From: Utricularia gibba
Lineage: Eukaryota; Streptophyta; Magnoliopsida; Lamiales; Lentibulariaceae
Reading direction: 5' to 3'
DNA length: 64,000 bases
Assembly: GCA_002189035.1 (NCBI GenBank)
Contig: NEEC01000008.1
Location: 1,860,001 to 1,924,000 of the forward strand
This document shows, piece by piece, positions 1 through 11,541 of this stretch. The notes under the pieces are model-generated. The model searched no databases. It was not told where the DNA came from and was given only the letters and a program-made list of their open reading frames with translations. Each line of letters begins with the position of its first letter. Position 1 is the first letter of the stretch. Position numbers and translations under genes: made by a program.

Positions 1-32
1 CAGTCTTAGCATGATTCCATCGATCCTTGCAG

Positions 33-689
33 CATCCATGGACAATGCGCAATTATCATGTTTGATGTTACTGCTCGATTGACTTACAAGAACGTCCCTA
101 CATGGCACCGAGATCTCTGCAGGTGCTTCTCGGCATGCAAGTCTCTAGGTTTTGGTCCCCTGCATATTGCAAAGCATGCACGTAACCGTCTTCTTTTGCT
201 TAATTTAGGGTTTGTGAGAATATCCCTATTGTGCTTTGTGGGAACAAAGTGGATGTGAAGAACAGGCAGGTGAAGGCCAAGCAAGTCACATTTCACAGGA
301 AAAAGAATCTGCAGTACTATGAGATATCCGCAAAGAGTAACTACAATTTCGAGAAGCCTTTCCTCTACCTCGCGAGGAAGCTTGCTGGGTATGTTCCGGA
401 CAGCTCTCAAGGCTGCTTTCACTGCAGCTTTTCCTTAACATTCCTTGATTTGCATGCAGTGATCAGAACCTACACTTCGTCGAGTCTCCAGCTCTTGCAC
501 CTCCTGAAGTCCACATTGATTTGGATGCACAGCGACAGTAAGTCCCTGAAAGGCTCTTGCAGTTCCTTTACATCCTTAATACTTTGCAACTGACCCCTGG
601 TGTCCCATTCTTTATCCAGACACGAAGCGGAACTTCTTCACGCTGTTACTCAGCCACTCCCAGACGATGACGACGATGCCTTCGAGTAG
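33..689 (+). CDS. RAN: GTP-binding nuclear protein Ran (3' part, four exons)
   Basis: Small GTPase that drives nuclear transport and spindle and nuclear-envelope assembly by cycling between GTP and GDP forms. Exons seen are 33-122, 209-388, 460-537 and 620-689; the 5' part lies beyond the window start. The first exon reads [16 protein letters not shown] and ends in the RDLCR region. The second carries the guanine-specificity motif NKVD (in [11 protein letters not shown]) and the [13 protein letters not shown] segment, the SAK motif of the G5 loop. The last exon ends in the Ran-specific acidic tail, [11 protein letters not shown], and a TAG stop. All junctions are GT-AG and the frame stays open throughout. 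The acidic tail separates Ran from Rab and Arf proteins, so the family call is secure; which plant Ran paralogue it is cannot be told. Confidence 0.97.
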
Positions 690-1789
690 GCACGCTCGTG
701 TTGCCTGCCTCTACTCTATTTATATGGTGTGCCCAGATGTTCTTCTGCTTTGAGTCTCCCTTTCTCTCCCTCGGATCTATCTGGATAATGAAAGGGGATG
801 GCCTCTCGAAGCATGTGTGTTTGTGTGGTGGATGAGCAGAGAATAGCATTTGCTGGATTGTTGTTTCAGACCTCCATTGATAACTTTACTGCGTGATTTG
901 CAGTCATCTGTGATAGAAACCCCGCAAGTGCTTGTTGACGCTTGTTTGTCATTCCCGTATCTCTGTGCCAGAGAAAACAGAAACGACACAAGTCAGATGG
1001 TGAAACCAACTTGTTTGAAATGAAGACTCGTCGCCCAATGATACAGAGCAAAGGCTAACGTAAAAAAACTGGGTTACTACACCTTCTTCGCTTCATTAAC
1101 AACCATAAGCATTTGCACATCTCTCAGTTCTCATTGTGGAGCCACGGCATACTACGAGCCAACAAAAGTAGACTTTTTGGGTGGAAATGAGGAGCTTCAA
1201 CTAGTTCATAGTTATATCAAAATTTTACAATATATAATTTATTTATTAATTTTATATTATACTGCAATATAATTTTCTAATATCAAAATTAATTCTATTC
1301 ATGAATTAAATTAATTCTAATTTATGAATTATACTCCCATGAAAATTAAAAACACATTTAATCCTCCCATGAAAATTTTGATTATATGACACTTTAAAAA
1401 CACTTCTCTGTAATTCATGAATAGAATTAATTTCTATTCAAAATGTAACCATATTGTATGTAATTCAAAATGTAACCATATTCAAGACAACACATTTAAT
1501 TTCTAATATCAAAATTATATGACACTATACTCCCATGAAAATTAAAAACACACATTTAATCCTCCCAGTTGTCTTGTTACACGTCATCTTAGTGTCATTA
1601 TTTACGCAAAGCAAAATAAAGGAAAAAAAAACAAAGAATCCTAACGTGAATTCAAAATCCGTTGAAGCAAATTAAGACGAAAATATGGCGAGAGATATGT
1701 CAGGTGACGAATACACTGGTTGTCGTTGAAGATCGCAGGCCTGAAATCGTATTACCTACCCCAAGAAGGAAGGAAGGAAGGCTGGGTGA
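690..1789. other. Ran 3' flank and AT-rich intergenic stretch
   Basis: The first part, to about 1050, is presumably the Ran 3' UTR. Positions 1195-1570 are very AT-rich and full of short repeats (listed separately). I see no gene here. Confidence 0.6.
1195..1570. repeat. AT-rich block of nested direct and inverted repeats
   Basis: A block beginning ACTCCCATGAAAATTAAAAA and ending ATTTAATCCTCCCA occurs at about 1332-1370 and again at about 1530-1568. AAAATGTAACCATATT occurs twice between 1440 and 1483. TTCTAATATCAAAATTA occurs near 1273 and 1501. ATTCATGAATAGAATTAATT near 1412 is an inverted partner of sequence near 1296. The pattern fits a decayed non-autonomous transposon or slippage-driven duplication; no terminal repeats or target-site duplication could be fixed. 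Confidence 0.6.
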
Positions 1790-3222
1790 TCACTTGAGTT
1801 CCTCGCTCAACCCAGGCGGCATTCCCAGGCTCTGAGCAAGGTTGCTCATTCTTTTTTTCATGGCCTGCCCAGCAAAGGAGAGTTTAAAATCAAACGAGTC
1901 CGATTTCAAACTGCTTTGGTCATAGTTTCTTACCTCGACACTCTTCTGGTGGGCATCCTTGTACGCCTCAGTCACCAAGAGAGATAGCTTCTGCACAACA
2001 ATAACTCCAAGATATCACACTTCTTTTTTTTATGCAGTGTTGCTGAAAGAAAATAGCAAGCTAGGGGTGAGGCAAATGATCGGAGTCTTCTACCTCTACA
2101 CCTAGCTCCATGGCAGCCTCTGTGATCTCAATCCGTATAGGCTGTTGATTCCCGGAGAGTGTGGCCTAAAATATGATTTGTTACACCGAAACCTGAGAGA
2201 TCTTGTTGATAACAAGAAAGTAAGAGTGAAGCCTGTCGAAGTATACCTTTACCAACTCATCTTCACAGTAGCCATCAAATTCAGCACTGAGAAATAAACA
2301 AGTCACTCATCATTGTAATTTCAAGCAAATGGTCAGTGTGGAATGAGAGATCAAGGAGTGGGGTGTGTACGCAGCAAGTTCCTTTTGCACTTTTACAGCC
2401 TCCACTTGGACAACCATCTGCGCCTTTTTTACTGTTTCATATAAATTTTGCATGTTGCCCATGATACCTGCCTACAATTCAGAAAAGGTCTTGATTTAGA
2501 GCACCTGATAGATCAGAACGCAAAGCAAGTGAGATGTTGGGGAATAACACAAAACATTGTCCATGTTTCCACGGATGTCAACCAGCGGTTGAATCCACCC
2601 TCCGAAAGTGTAACAACAAGCACCGTGAAGCATGTTCCAACATTAACAGAAAAAAGTGTCTCAGCAATAGCAGAAATCACCTTGGAGGAATTGTCACCAT
2701 TCTTCTCAGTTCCATCCTTCTTACCGCCAAATAAAGAATTTATAGCAAGTGATCGCCTAATTTTCCGAACGGAACTACCTCTCCATACCGAGTTAGGCAA
2801 AAAAACTGCAGTTGCACCCTGATGAACCTTACCTGCAATACAAGAAGTAATAAGCAGAAGCCAAAAGCGCAACCTTGGACAGCTTATCCATGTATTTCAA
2901 GAAAGCAATGAACTTTCAGCAAAGGTGCGCAAAGCTCTTAAAAATTGCAAAAATGGAAGCACTCAATAGAATCAAGAAGTAAACACCGCCATGACACAAA
3001 CAGCAGAGAAAACTTGCATATGCATCCGACGGGGAAGTTTAGATATCCACGCTTTATCCATAACGGTATCTAGTTTCTGAAAACCTACTTTTTCTCCAAT
3101 GCTTACGTCATGGGTGAATTCAATTCTCATTTAGATGGATAAGGCAGCGAGAACTTACAAGATAAGAACGACGAGGGTGCCGGAAATTGAGTAGTAGGAG
3201 CGGCGCTCGGAGACATCGCCAT
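1790..3222 (-). CDS. STIC2: Chloroplast nucleoid-associated protein, YbaB/EbfC family (STIC2-like)
   Basis: Seven exons in coding order: 3159-3222, 2681-2832, 2371-2471, 2247-2286, 2094-2165, 1934-1990, 1790-1864, giving 186 residues. The first 55 or so residues are rich in Ser, Ala, Pro and Arg, as in a chloroplast transit peptide. From the third exon the protein follows the YbaB fold: a helix with NLYETVKKAQ, the strand motif LSGNQQPIRIEITEAAMELG, then KAYKDAHQKS-like sequence and an end reading SLGMPPGLSEELK, the hallmark of plant YbaB proteins. Arabidopsis STIC2 works with Alb3 and cpSRP54 in inserting thylakoid membrane proteins; bacterial YbaB binds DNA. The start was chosen because the next upstream frame is not open and the phase closes exactly. 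The family is certain; the STIC2 orthology is inferred. Confidence 0.88.
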
Positions 3223-4030
3223 TGCTGTATACTATTTGAATAATGCCCGACCGATTGATTGGTGCGGCGGCTGCTGATTCAAAATCTCTTCTTTCGTGGC
3301 CTGACGGATTGATTTTGTCACGGCTGCTTCCGATGCAAAACCTCTTCGTTCGTTATTTGCTGCTGTTACTCCATTTTATCTAGTGATTCAGGAGTTTCCA
3401 TTTCTTGCCCAAATTTAAGCCGAAATTCTGTATTCACCCCATCCCGTTAATTTTCGCTTTCTGTTTTTTGTTTCCATGGGTTTAAAATATAATTTCAAAA
3501 AGTTTAGGGTTCTTGGTGGTTCTTCCAAATATCCAAGTCCAAGGAACAAACACAACTTTCAAGGTCGGCTGCTCTGATTCTACCAAAGCCTTTTGTCTGC
3601 ATCACACAACTAAAAATGAGCCTCCCCAGAGAAAAATGGATACTCGGCAATGTAAATAAGCACAACTATAGAGAATTCCCGTTGCTTTCCAGCTTAGCTG
3701 CAGAGGGCCCTCCACTCGGGAATTTCCAGTGGAATCAGGCAGCCCCATGAAGTGAGACACAGTTGGGTTGATCTGTTGATTACCGCGGAGGATATCATTA
3801 TCTTCACAAAGGCAATGTGAGGAATCAACTAAGAAGAAAGGTAGTATATTGAAGGGAGAATGTTTGCAAAACAGAATCCAAAACTGGCAGAAGTTGTTTA
3901 TAAAGCACCTGCCATGGCAATATCAGATTACAGCGACTATTGACCATCAATCAAATGACTAGTTAATATAACTAGAAATCAGGAAAAAAATTCCAAATAA
4001 ACGAGAAATGGAAAGACTTCAACCTGATGA
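3223..4030. other. Intergenic: STIC2 5' flank and C1D 3' flank
   Basis: Both flanking genes read leftward, so this holds the promoter of the STIC2-like gene next to 3222 and the C1D 3' UTR at the right end. No open frame of interest and no repeat stand out. Confidence 0.5.
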
Positions 4031-5308
4031 TCATTCCAGAACAATGACATCATCATCCAAATCTACAGGCTGAAAAGGTCCCTTTACACCATTTTTGGTA
4101 TCACCAAGTAACTCACTGGCTGCCTTCTCGAGAAATTCCTGGGCTGCAGAGCGAACAGACTTATTCTCTGACGACTGGTGCTTTCTTTTCTTTATGGGAG
4201 TTCTCTCCAGATACTTAAAATTTGATCCTTCTCCACAGCTGATTTCCTTCATCCTTTGCCTTTGCTCTGCAAGACTAGTTAATAGTTCAATGGGTCATCA
4301 TATGATTATATTAATCCAGTCCAGAGAAATCAGCCTATACCATGGGAAAGATGAGGCAAAGAATGTCCGATAACACGGGCTGCTGCCTTGGAATTAATCG
4401 CTACGGAAGGCCTCAGAGGTGCTGTGGATCAAAGAATAACCAACTCTGTGATTGTTTGCTCGAAAATATTGCTAAATATGAAGTGTAAAAATCTTGACAA
4501 CCAAACCTCTGCTCAAATCCATGCAGCGCTGAAGTTTCTCCTGATACAAACTTAGTCTCTCCTAGATACAGCACAGGAGCCAAGATAAAATGAAAGCAAC
4601 CAGTTAGAGGCTCTTATTCTGATCAGATGTATCCTCTCGGCCCATAGAAAACAAATTCAGGTAATTAAACACAAAAAAAAAATTTCATTTGGTTTATCAA
4701 CTGATGATCCAAGTCCCAATAATTCAATTAAACCTAACAAGGTTAAGAACCAAGCAAAGGACATATCATCATTAACATACTTTCTTACAAATTAAGTCCC
4801 AAATATAAACATATTCAAAGAAAATGCAGAGCACGAAAACATGAACAATAAATGAACTCTAACAGAGCGATCTACGCACCAGCTCCTTATTGATAGGATG
4901 ATCATCTAGGTTTACACCCTTACATCTCAACCTCACTGCAAAACAGTCATAAATTGAGCATAATAAACGTCATGCACACCAAAATCAAGAATTTGTGCCT
5001 TACAACACCAAAGAACAAGCGCAATCAAAACTGGGAACTCTAAAAACACCCAGAATCTCGGTTCAATTTCTAAAAACAAGCTTACACGCGAAAAGAGTAG
5101 TGGCTGCTACAGAAACCGAACACAACGCGCGTGCCCTTTCCAGAGGCTCCATCTTTGCGAGTATCTCTGTATCACAATAAGGCAAGAACTCTTCTAAATT
5201 AGTCTTCACTTCATCGATGTTGCTTGACGTTCTCTTCACCGCTTCCATCACGGATTCCGGTATCAGCTTGCCGCCGCAGTTACTGGCGTCACCGGTGGAG
5301 GTATCCAT
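4031..5308 (-). CDS. C1D: Nuclear nucleic-acid-binding protein C1D (Rrp47/Sas10-C1D family)
   Basis: Five exons in coding order: 5086-5308, 4880-4935, 4507-4561, 4341-4421, 4031-4266, giving 216 residues. C1D is the Rrp47-type cofactor that joins Rrp6 to the nuclear exosome for rRNA and snRNA 3' processing; animal C1D also binds DNA-PK. The N-terminal Sas10/C1D domain contains NIDEVKTNLEEFLPYCD, then ALCSVSVAATTLF, the loop KGVNLDDHPINKEL and the helix ERLSLYQEKLQRCMDLSR, all typical of the family. The C-terminal part is basic (RTPIKKRKHQSS) and ends in an acidic-hydrophobic tail, VDLDDDVIVLE. All introns are GT-AG. It is divergently arranged with LEUNIG, with about 1.1 kb between the start codons. 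Confidence 0.93.
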
Positions 5309-6409
5309 CGTGACACCCTAAACAAAAGAAATCCTCGACAACCAAATTCCAATAGATTTAACCTTCGACAACATTCAACGGCAATGGCCAAACTCCAGAG
5401 GTCCTTGGAGTACCACCTAAACTGGATCAATTTTAGGGTTTTTTTAGTCCCGAAGAAATTATTTCAATTCGGTTTCTGTAAATAATTATTTAAAATATGA
5501 ATTCAATGTGAAGCTATATTTAACTTAAATTTATATTTTTTTAATGAAATTCAATAATTATAATAAAAATATTAAAATTAAATAAAAATTGTATTTTTAC
5601 TTATATATTACATAAATTTAATTAAAAATTAATTAACCTGATTCATTTTATATTAATATTAAAATATATAGCTTCATGAAAGGCGGCTATTCAAGATTCG
5701 GAAGTTGTACCTTTTTATTCCCTGCTCGTTGTTATGTACATCTCTTGGAGATCGTCCCGTACGGAAACTATAGGGGCAGTTTCGTCAACTCTGACGTGGG
5801 GCCTTCAGTAAAAAAAAGCGCACGGGTCGGAAAAGGGATTTTGTAGAAAGGCAGGGACTCAATCGTCAATAAAACCAAAGTATTTCCGCGTACGAAACTT
5901 GCAGAAAGGCGATCTGATTCAAGGGCGTTTCGGTCTTTTCGTGTGCCCCGCGTCCTCGCAAAAGGAATTTGAGAAAATGTGAGGGGGCATAAAAGCTATT
6001 TTCGCTTTCAAATCCCAACCTCGGAACGCATCGAAGAAAAGATAGCAGGCGCCGACTCATGGTTTTTACGACAGTTCGTGTTCATTGAGGTTGAGAAGAA
6101 GAAAAAAAAATATTAAGGTTGTTGTTTATTTTCTGCTGAGGGACACCGGAAGCAATCGGGCTGTCAGAAAGCTAAGAAAATACATACTTTATTCAGTAAA
6201 GGTTCTGCTGAGTGTTTCATGATTTTGTGATGGGATATCATTTTATGAAGCTTCTGCATCTATAGATACCTGGCCTCTATTGATCAATTCAGAAGCATAT
6301 TGAAATTGGTGCCTTTCTTCATTCTCTAGTGCGGGAGTGCTGGATCGGATTCTGGAGAGTTGGGAAAAAAAGTGTCAAGATTTGTATTCGCTGCTACTAA
6401 ACTAACAGA
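5309..6409. promoter_or_regulatory. Divergent intergenic region between C1D and LEUNIG
   Basis: Holds the 5' ends of both genes. Positions 5460-5670 are AT-rich; 5700-6060 are more mixed. Sequence from about 6060 is probably LEUNIG 5' UTR. I cannot place a TATA box or transcription start with confidence. Confidence 0.5.
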
Positions 6410-7444
6410 ATGTCTCCGACCAACTGGGAAGCTGACAAGATGTAAGGTTTCTTTCGTGCTTACTTCCATTTTTTTTCCTTTCGAAGAGATTTTGCCAGTT
6501 TGGATTCCGGAATTAGGATCCCGTGTTTGTTTCTTATTGGGTCGGGAACTTGCTGAAAACTGGCACTGGTTCTAATTTTGGATTACTAAATTTAGATAAT
6601 GGGTTGCACTAAATGATTAATTTTAAGGATGTATGATGTCAAAACTGACGGAAAAGGTTAAGTCTTCTGATCTTAGGTTTTAGCCATTGAGTGCTAAAAC
6701 GGAAATCTTAAGTATCTTTGTTACAGGTTTGAATTTTAAATAAGTGTGCTTCGGTGTGTAGGTGTATGCCACACTGTTAAAAGCAAATCTTGTGATCTGG
6801 TTGTGTGCCAAAATTATATTTTTACTTTATTCTGCATTTGTAATTGATTTCCATGTTTCGTTTTGCAATCTATTTTTTAGGTTGGATGTGTATATTCATG
6901 ACTATCTTGTTAAGAGAGAGTTGAAGGCCTCTGCTCAAGCTTTCCTTTCTGAGGCAAAAGTATCTTCAGACCCAGTTGGTGAGCATTCGAAAAGAAAATG
7001 CTTTCATGGATGCTAATGCTATATCTTGATATTCTCCTTTGTCGTGCATTTTCAGCTATTGATGCTCCTGGTGGTTTTCTCTTCGAATGGTGGTCAGTAT
7101 TTTGGGATATATTTATTGCCAGAACGAATGAGAAACACTCCGATGTTGCTGCATCTTATATAGAGGTTGATTAATTATCCTAATTCCTGAAATCTTACAA
7201 CTTTAATGATAGCTTGTATTTTGGGATGACCAGTGAAGATGAGCTGGATACTGTCTTTGTAATCCTGCACCACCATTCTTATGCTGGAAAATGAATTAGA
7301 TATCTAACCATTCTGAAGAATAAACAGGCTCAGGCATTGAAGGCAAGAGAGCAGCAGCTACAACAGCAACAGCCGCAATCTCAGCTGCCACAAAGCCCAC
7401 AGCAGCAGCAAATGATACAACAGTTTTTATTGCAGAGGCAAGCT

Positions 7445-7489
<45 letters not shown>

Positions 7490-10400
7490 CAACAACAGAT
7501 GCAGCAGCAGCAGAGGGAGGGTGGACACCTCTTGAACGGTTCCGCTAATGGAACTACTGGTAATGGTCCTCTTATGAGACAGAGTTTGGGAGCTACAAAT
7601 ACTTTAACAGCGGAGATGTATGAGAAAAAGCTAAAACTTTCTGTTCAAGGGGATTCACTGGAGGATGCAGCTCTAAAGGTATCCGTTGCATGCAAGATCG
7701 TGGTTTGGAAAATTTTTTGGTTCAGTGATGCTATTATACATTTCTTATCTGCAGAAGTTTGGTGACAATGTGGGACAGATTTTGGATCCTACCCAAGCAT
7801 CATTGTTGAAAGCAGCCGCAACAGCTAGTCAGGCATCTGGGTAAAAACCGCTTTGATTGCCATCTCAGATGTATTTGCATATATCTTCAATGACTAAGCG
7901 GCATGTTTATCTGAATGCGCTCGAAACCAGTTTCCTGGGTGGCATTGCAGTAGCGTTTAAAGCAGCATTTTTAGTTATCTGATGAATGCCTTTGAATACA
8001 TTTAAATTTCCAGGCAGGTGCTGCATGGTGCGGCAGGTGGAATGTCTCAACATATCCAAGCTAGGAACCAGCAATTTCAAGGATCTACACTGGTCAATAT
8101 TTTATTTTTCTTCTGTGTTAATCTTGTATTTGAAGGTTATTTAATTAGTCATTTATTTTTTTATTACTAGGATATCAAGCCTGAAATGAATCCTATTTTG
8201 AGTCCCAGGGCTGCTGCCCTGAAGCATCACTTACTGGAATGCCTGGTTCGCTTCTTAACTCTGCATTTGCTGTGATAGTCATTTGTTTTGCGCAGTTGAA
8301 TAATTTTTTGTAATGTACTAGCTTTTAGTTGGATCGCGTTAGCCATTGTGGGAAGGGAATAGTGCAGTTTATTATGGTTACCCATTATTTCTTTATCTCA
8401 TGATTTACACAATGACTTGTTGATCCAGGTCCAAATCAAGTTGGGAATAATTTGACCTTGAAAGGTTGGCCACTGACGGTGAGTTAATAATGCAATATAG
8501 CTTTCCTAGATTCTATGTGGAAATGATACATGCTTTATGCTCCTAGGTTACATTTTTTTCTGAAAATGTATGAGCTGGTGGAAGATACATATGTGCGAGT
8601 TGTTTTGATAAATGATAGAATACTCAAGTATTTGAGGATTTTCGTACTCATTTCTCTTGTCCTTGACAATTTGTCCTTAACTTGATAGCGAATTGACCAA
8701 TTCCGCTCCGGTCTTCTCCAGCAGCCCAAGCAGTTTATGCAGAATTCTCAGCCATTTCATCAATTACAGATGCTGACACCTCAACAGCAACAGCTTTTGC
8801 TTGCTCAACAGAATTCGACTTCACTATCTGCCAATGATTTGGAGAGCAAAAGCCTAAGAATGCTTCTCAATAATCGAAGTTTGTCAATGGGCAGAGATGG
8901 CATGCCGAATACTGTTGGTGATGTGATTTCCAACATGGGACCATCCTTGCAAGGTGGCTGCAATGGTGTGGCGCGTCCAGATCCTGATATGTTAATGAAG
9001 GTGCACTTTGGTTACATCATCAAAATGACATCCTTGTACTTCGTCCTCCGTGTAACTGATGATTCTGGTTTCTTTTATAGCTGAAAATAGCACAACTACA
9101 GCAGCAGCAGCTACTGCAACAACAGAGCAATAGTCAATCACAGCAACAGCAGCTTCAACAACAGGCATTTTCTAGTCAGCAGCTACAGGGTTCAAACCAC
9201 AATATACAGCAAGGTAAAGCTATGGCAGCTGGAAGTAATGCCGGTGATGGTAGCATGTCAAATTCTTTTCGTGGAAATGAACAGGTTCTTTTTCCATCGT
9301 AATGTCCACTGCATTCTGAAGGGTTTACATGTAGCAAAGTCGAAGGTGAACTTTGCTATGTTCATACATTTAAGGTTTCAAAGAACCAGAATGCAAGGAA
9401 AAGGAAACAGAATGCCTCCTCCTCTGGCCCCGCGAACAGTTCAGGAACTGCAAATACTTCTGGCCCTTCGCCAAGTTCTGCCCCCTCAACCCCGTCAACT
9501 CATACCCCAGGAGATGTCATGTCGATGAACTCTCTAGCTCAGAGTGCCTCTTCTTCAAAGCCAATGATGATGTTTGCACCTGACAATGCTGGCACTGTGA
9601 CGTCAACAACAAACAAGCCGGTAATATTTTCATCTGTTTTTCAAGCTTTTACACATCAGTCATACTTTCAAGTGCTAATGTTTCTATGAGAACATCATAC
9701 TGGTCAGTGGAGCAGCGACAAAGATCCTGTGCAGGCTGGTATGGATCGTTTCACGGATGACGCTGAGGATAATGTAGAGTCATTTTTGTCACATGATGAC
9801 ACTGACCCTCAAGATGCTGCTGGTCGTTCTGCAGATGCTGGCAAAGGCAAACATCTAACGATACTCAATTTCATACATTGTGGTGATAAAGCATAAAGTC
9901 TCTTAGCGTGATCTCACTTTGAATGCTGCTTAGGTATAACCTTTTCTGAAGTCAGTTCAGTACTTGCTAGTCCGAGTAAACTCATGTGTTGTCACTTCTC
10001 CTCGGATGGGAAGCTTCTTGCTAGTGGTGGTCATGACAAGAAGGTCATGCTTATTTCTTGTCTTTTGCTCGAGTCTGATAGTTCCAACTACTCAGAATAC
10101 ATATAAACCATCCTTCATTTTTGCAGGCTGTTTTATGGTACGCAGATGGTCTGAAGGTGAAGACCACTCTCGAGGAGCATGGCTCTTATATCACAGATGT
10201 TCGTTTCAGTCCTAGTACGGCCCGCCTTGCAACATCGTCATTCGACAAGACAGTCAAAGTCTGGGATCCTGAAAATGTTGGTTACTCAGGCATTTTGTTT
10301 TCCTGTTGGCGTTTACTGTTCCATCCAAGATAAGTCTAGCCATGTTGTGCAGCCTGGATACTCACTCCGCTCATTTTTTGGGCACAATGGTGGCATTATG

Positions 10401-11211
10401 TCGTTAGACTTCCATCCCAACAAAGAAGATCTTATATGCTCATGCGATGCGGATGGGGAGATCCGATACTGGAGCATAACGGATGGCCTGGCAGATGTTT
10501 TCAAGGTCTTGTATTCATAACTCAACAGTCAGCATATCATGTAAGCCCATGGTAGGCACAGTCTTCACATTCTCCTCCCTGCGGTTGCTCATTTCAGGGT
10601 GGTTCGGCCAAAGTGAGGTTCCAGCCTCGTCATGGCAGATACCTGGCTGCAGCTGGAGAGAACCTTGTCACGATATACGACGCCGAGACACGAACGTGCC
10701 TCCATTCATTGAAGGTTTGCATCTCTCTGATTGTGTATTAGAGTATGTGGCCGTCCGTGTTCACTCCTGCTTCTGTGGTCTGATACTTGCAGAGCCATGT
10801 AAAGCCGATCCGTTGCATCTGCTGGGACCAATCTGGCGAGCTCTTGGCATCTCTCAGTGAGGACTCCGTCAAGGTGTGGACGCTCCGATCAGGAAATGGG
10901 GATTGCCTTCGTGAGCTTAGCTGCAGCAATGGCAACAAGTTCCAGTCGTGCATCTTCCATCCTACATACGCTCCCGTTCTGGTCATCGGGTGTTATCAGG
11001 CAAGAACGAATCTCCTGGTTTCCCTAGTCTTTCACCTCGCCCCACTGAATTCATGGGTTTGATTATCCAGTCGCTGGAGCTTTGGAACACGAACGAGAAT
11101 CAGACGATGACTCTACCTGCACATGAAGGGCTGATCGCCTCGTTGGCAGCTTCAACAACAGGGCTGGTTGCATCCGCCGGTCATGACAAAGTGGTGAAGC
11201 TTTGGAAATGA
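6410..11211 (+). CDS. LUG: Transcriptional co-repressor LEUNIG (LisH-LUFS, Q-rich, WD40), with one apparent frameshift
   Basis: Groucho/Tup1-type co-repressor that acts with SEUSS in the nucleus on floral homeotic and other developmental genes. Eighteen exons: 6410-6441, 6881-6978, 7056-7165, 7328-7678, 7755-7840, 8014-8092, 8171-8245, 8429-8478, 8689-9000, 9081-9284, 9375-9620, 9708-9846, 9934-10043, 10127-10276, 10353-10505, 10598-10714, 10793-10999, 11071-11211. The N-terminus [20 protein letters not shown] is the LisH motif and [16 protein letters not shown] is the LUFS core. A long polyglutamine tract follows. The C-terminal half is a WD40 propeller ending HDKVVKLWK. The N-terminus and [12 protein letters not shown] fit LEUNIG rather than LEUNIG_HOMOLOG. 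Two introns (9847-9933 and 11000-11070) have GC donors. Exon 8171-8245 is one base short (C run 8217-8219); with that base the protein is about 886 residues. Confidence 0.93.
7440..7516 (+). repeat. CAG/CAA polyglutamine microsatellite in LEUNIG
   Basis: An uninterrupted run of CAG, then CAA, then CAG codons, broken by one Met codon, encodes about 19 plus 4 glutamines. It lies in the Q-rich activation/repression segment between LUFS and the WD40 repeats. Length polymorphism is likely. Confidence 0.9.
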
Positions 11212-11541
11212 GTAGTGCACATAGACGGACATGTTGAATAGAACTTTCTCCTCCATTGATTTTCTTCCTTGGGCTGTAAACTTGTTTATCAGTGAAAGAA
11301 GTTCATTATCAGAGAAAGAAGTTCAGGTCACAAGGAAATCTGTAACAATCCTAACATATGTGCGTGTTACCAGCTGTTTGCAAAGCTATCAACCAAAATC
11401 ACACCAGAGACAGGTTCAAAATTGAAGTTGCAATCCATTCAAGCAAAAAATAGCCGCTTGACATGTCTGATTACATCACATGAACAGCCAGGATACCTGG
11501 GCATGTCCCAGGTGAAACACTGTCTGAATGGAAGTTCGGTA
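11212..11541. other. Convergent 3' ends of LEUNIG and CCT7
   Basis: Only 330 bp separate the two stop codons, so the 3' UTRs may touch or overlap. No other feature is visible. Confidence 0.6.
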
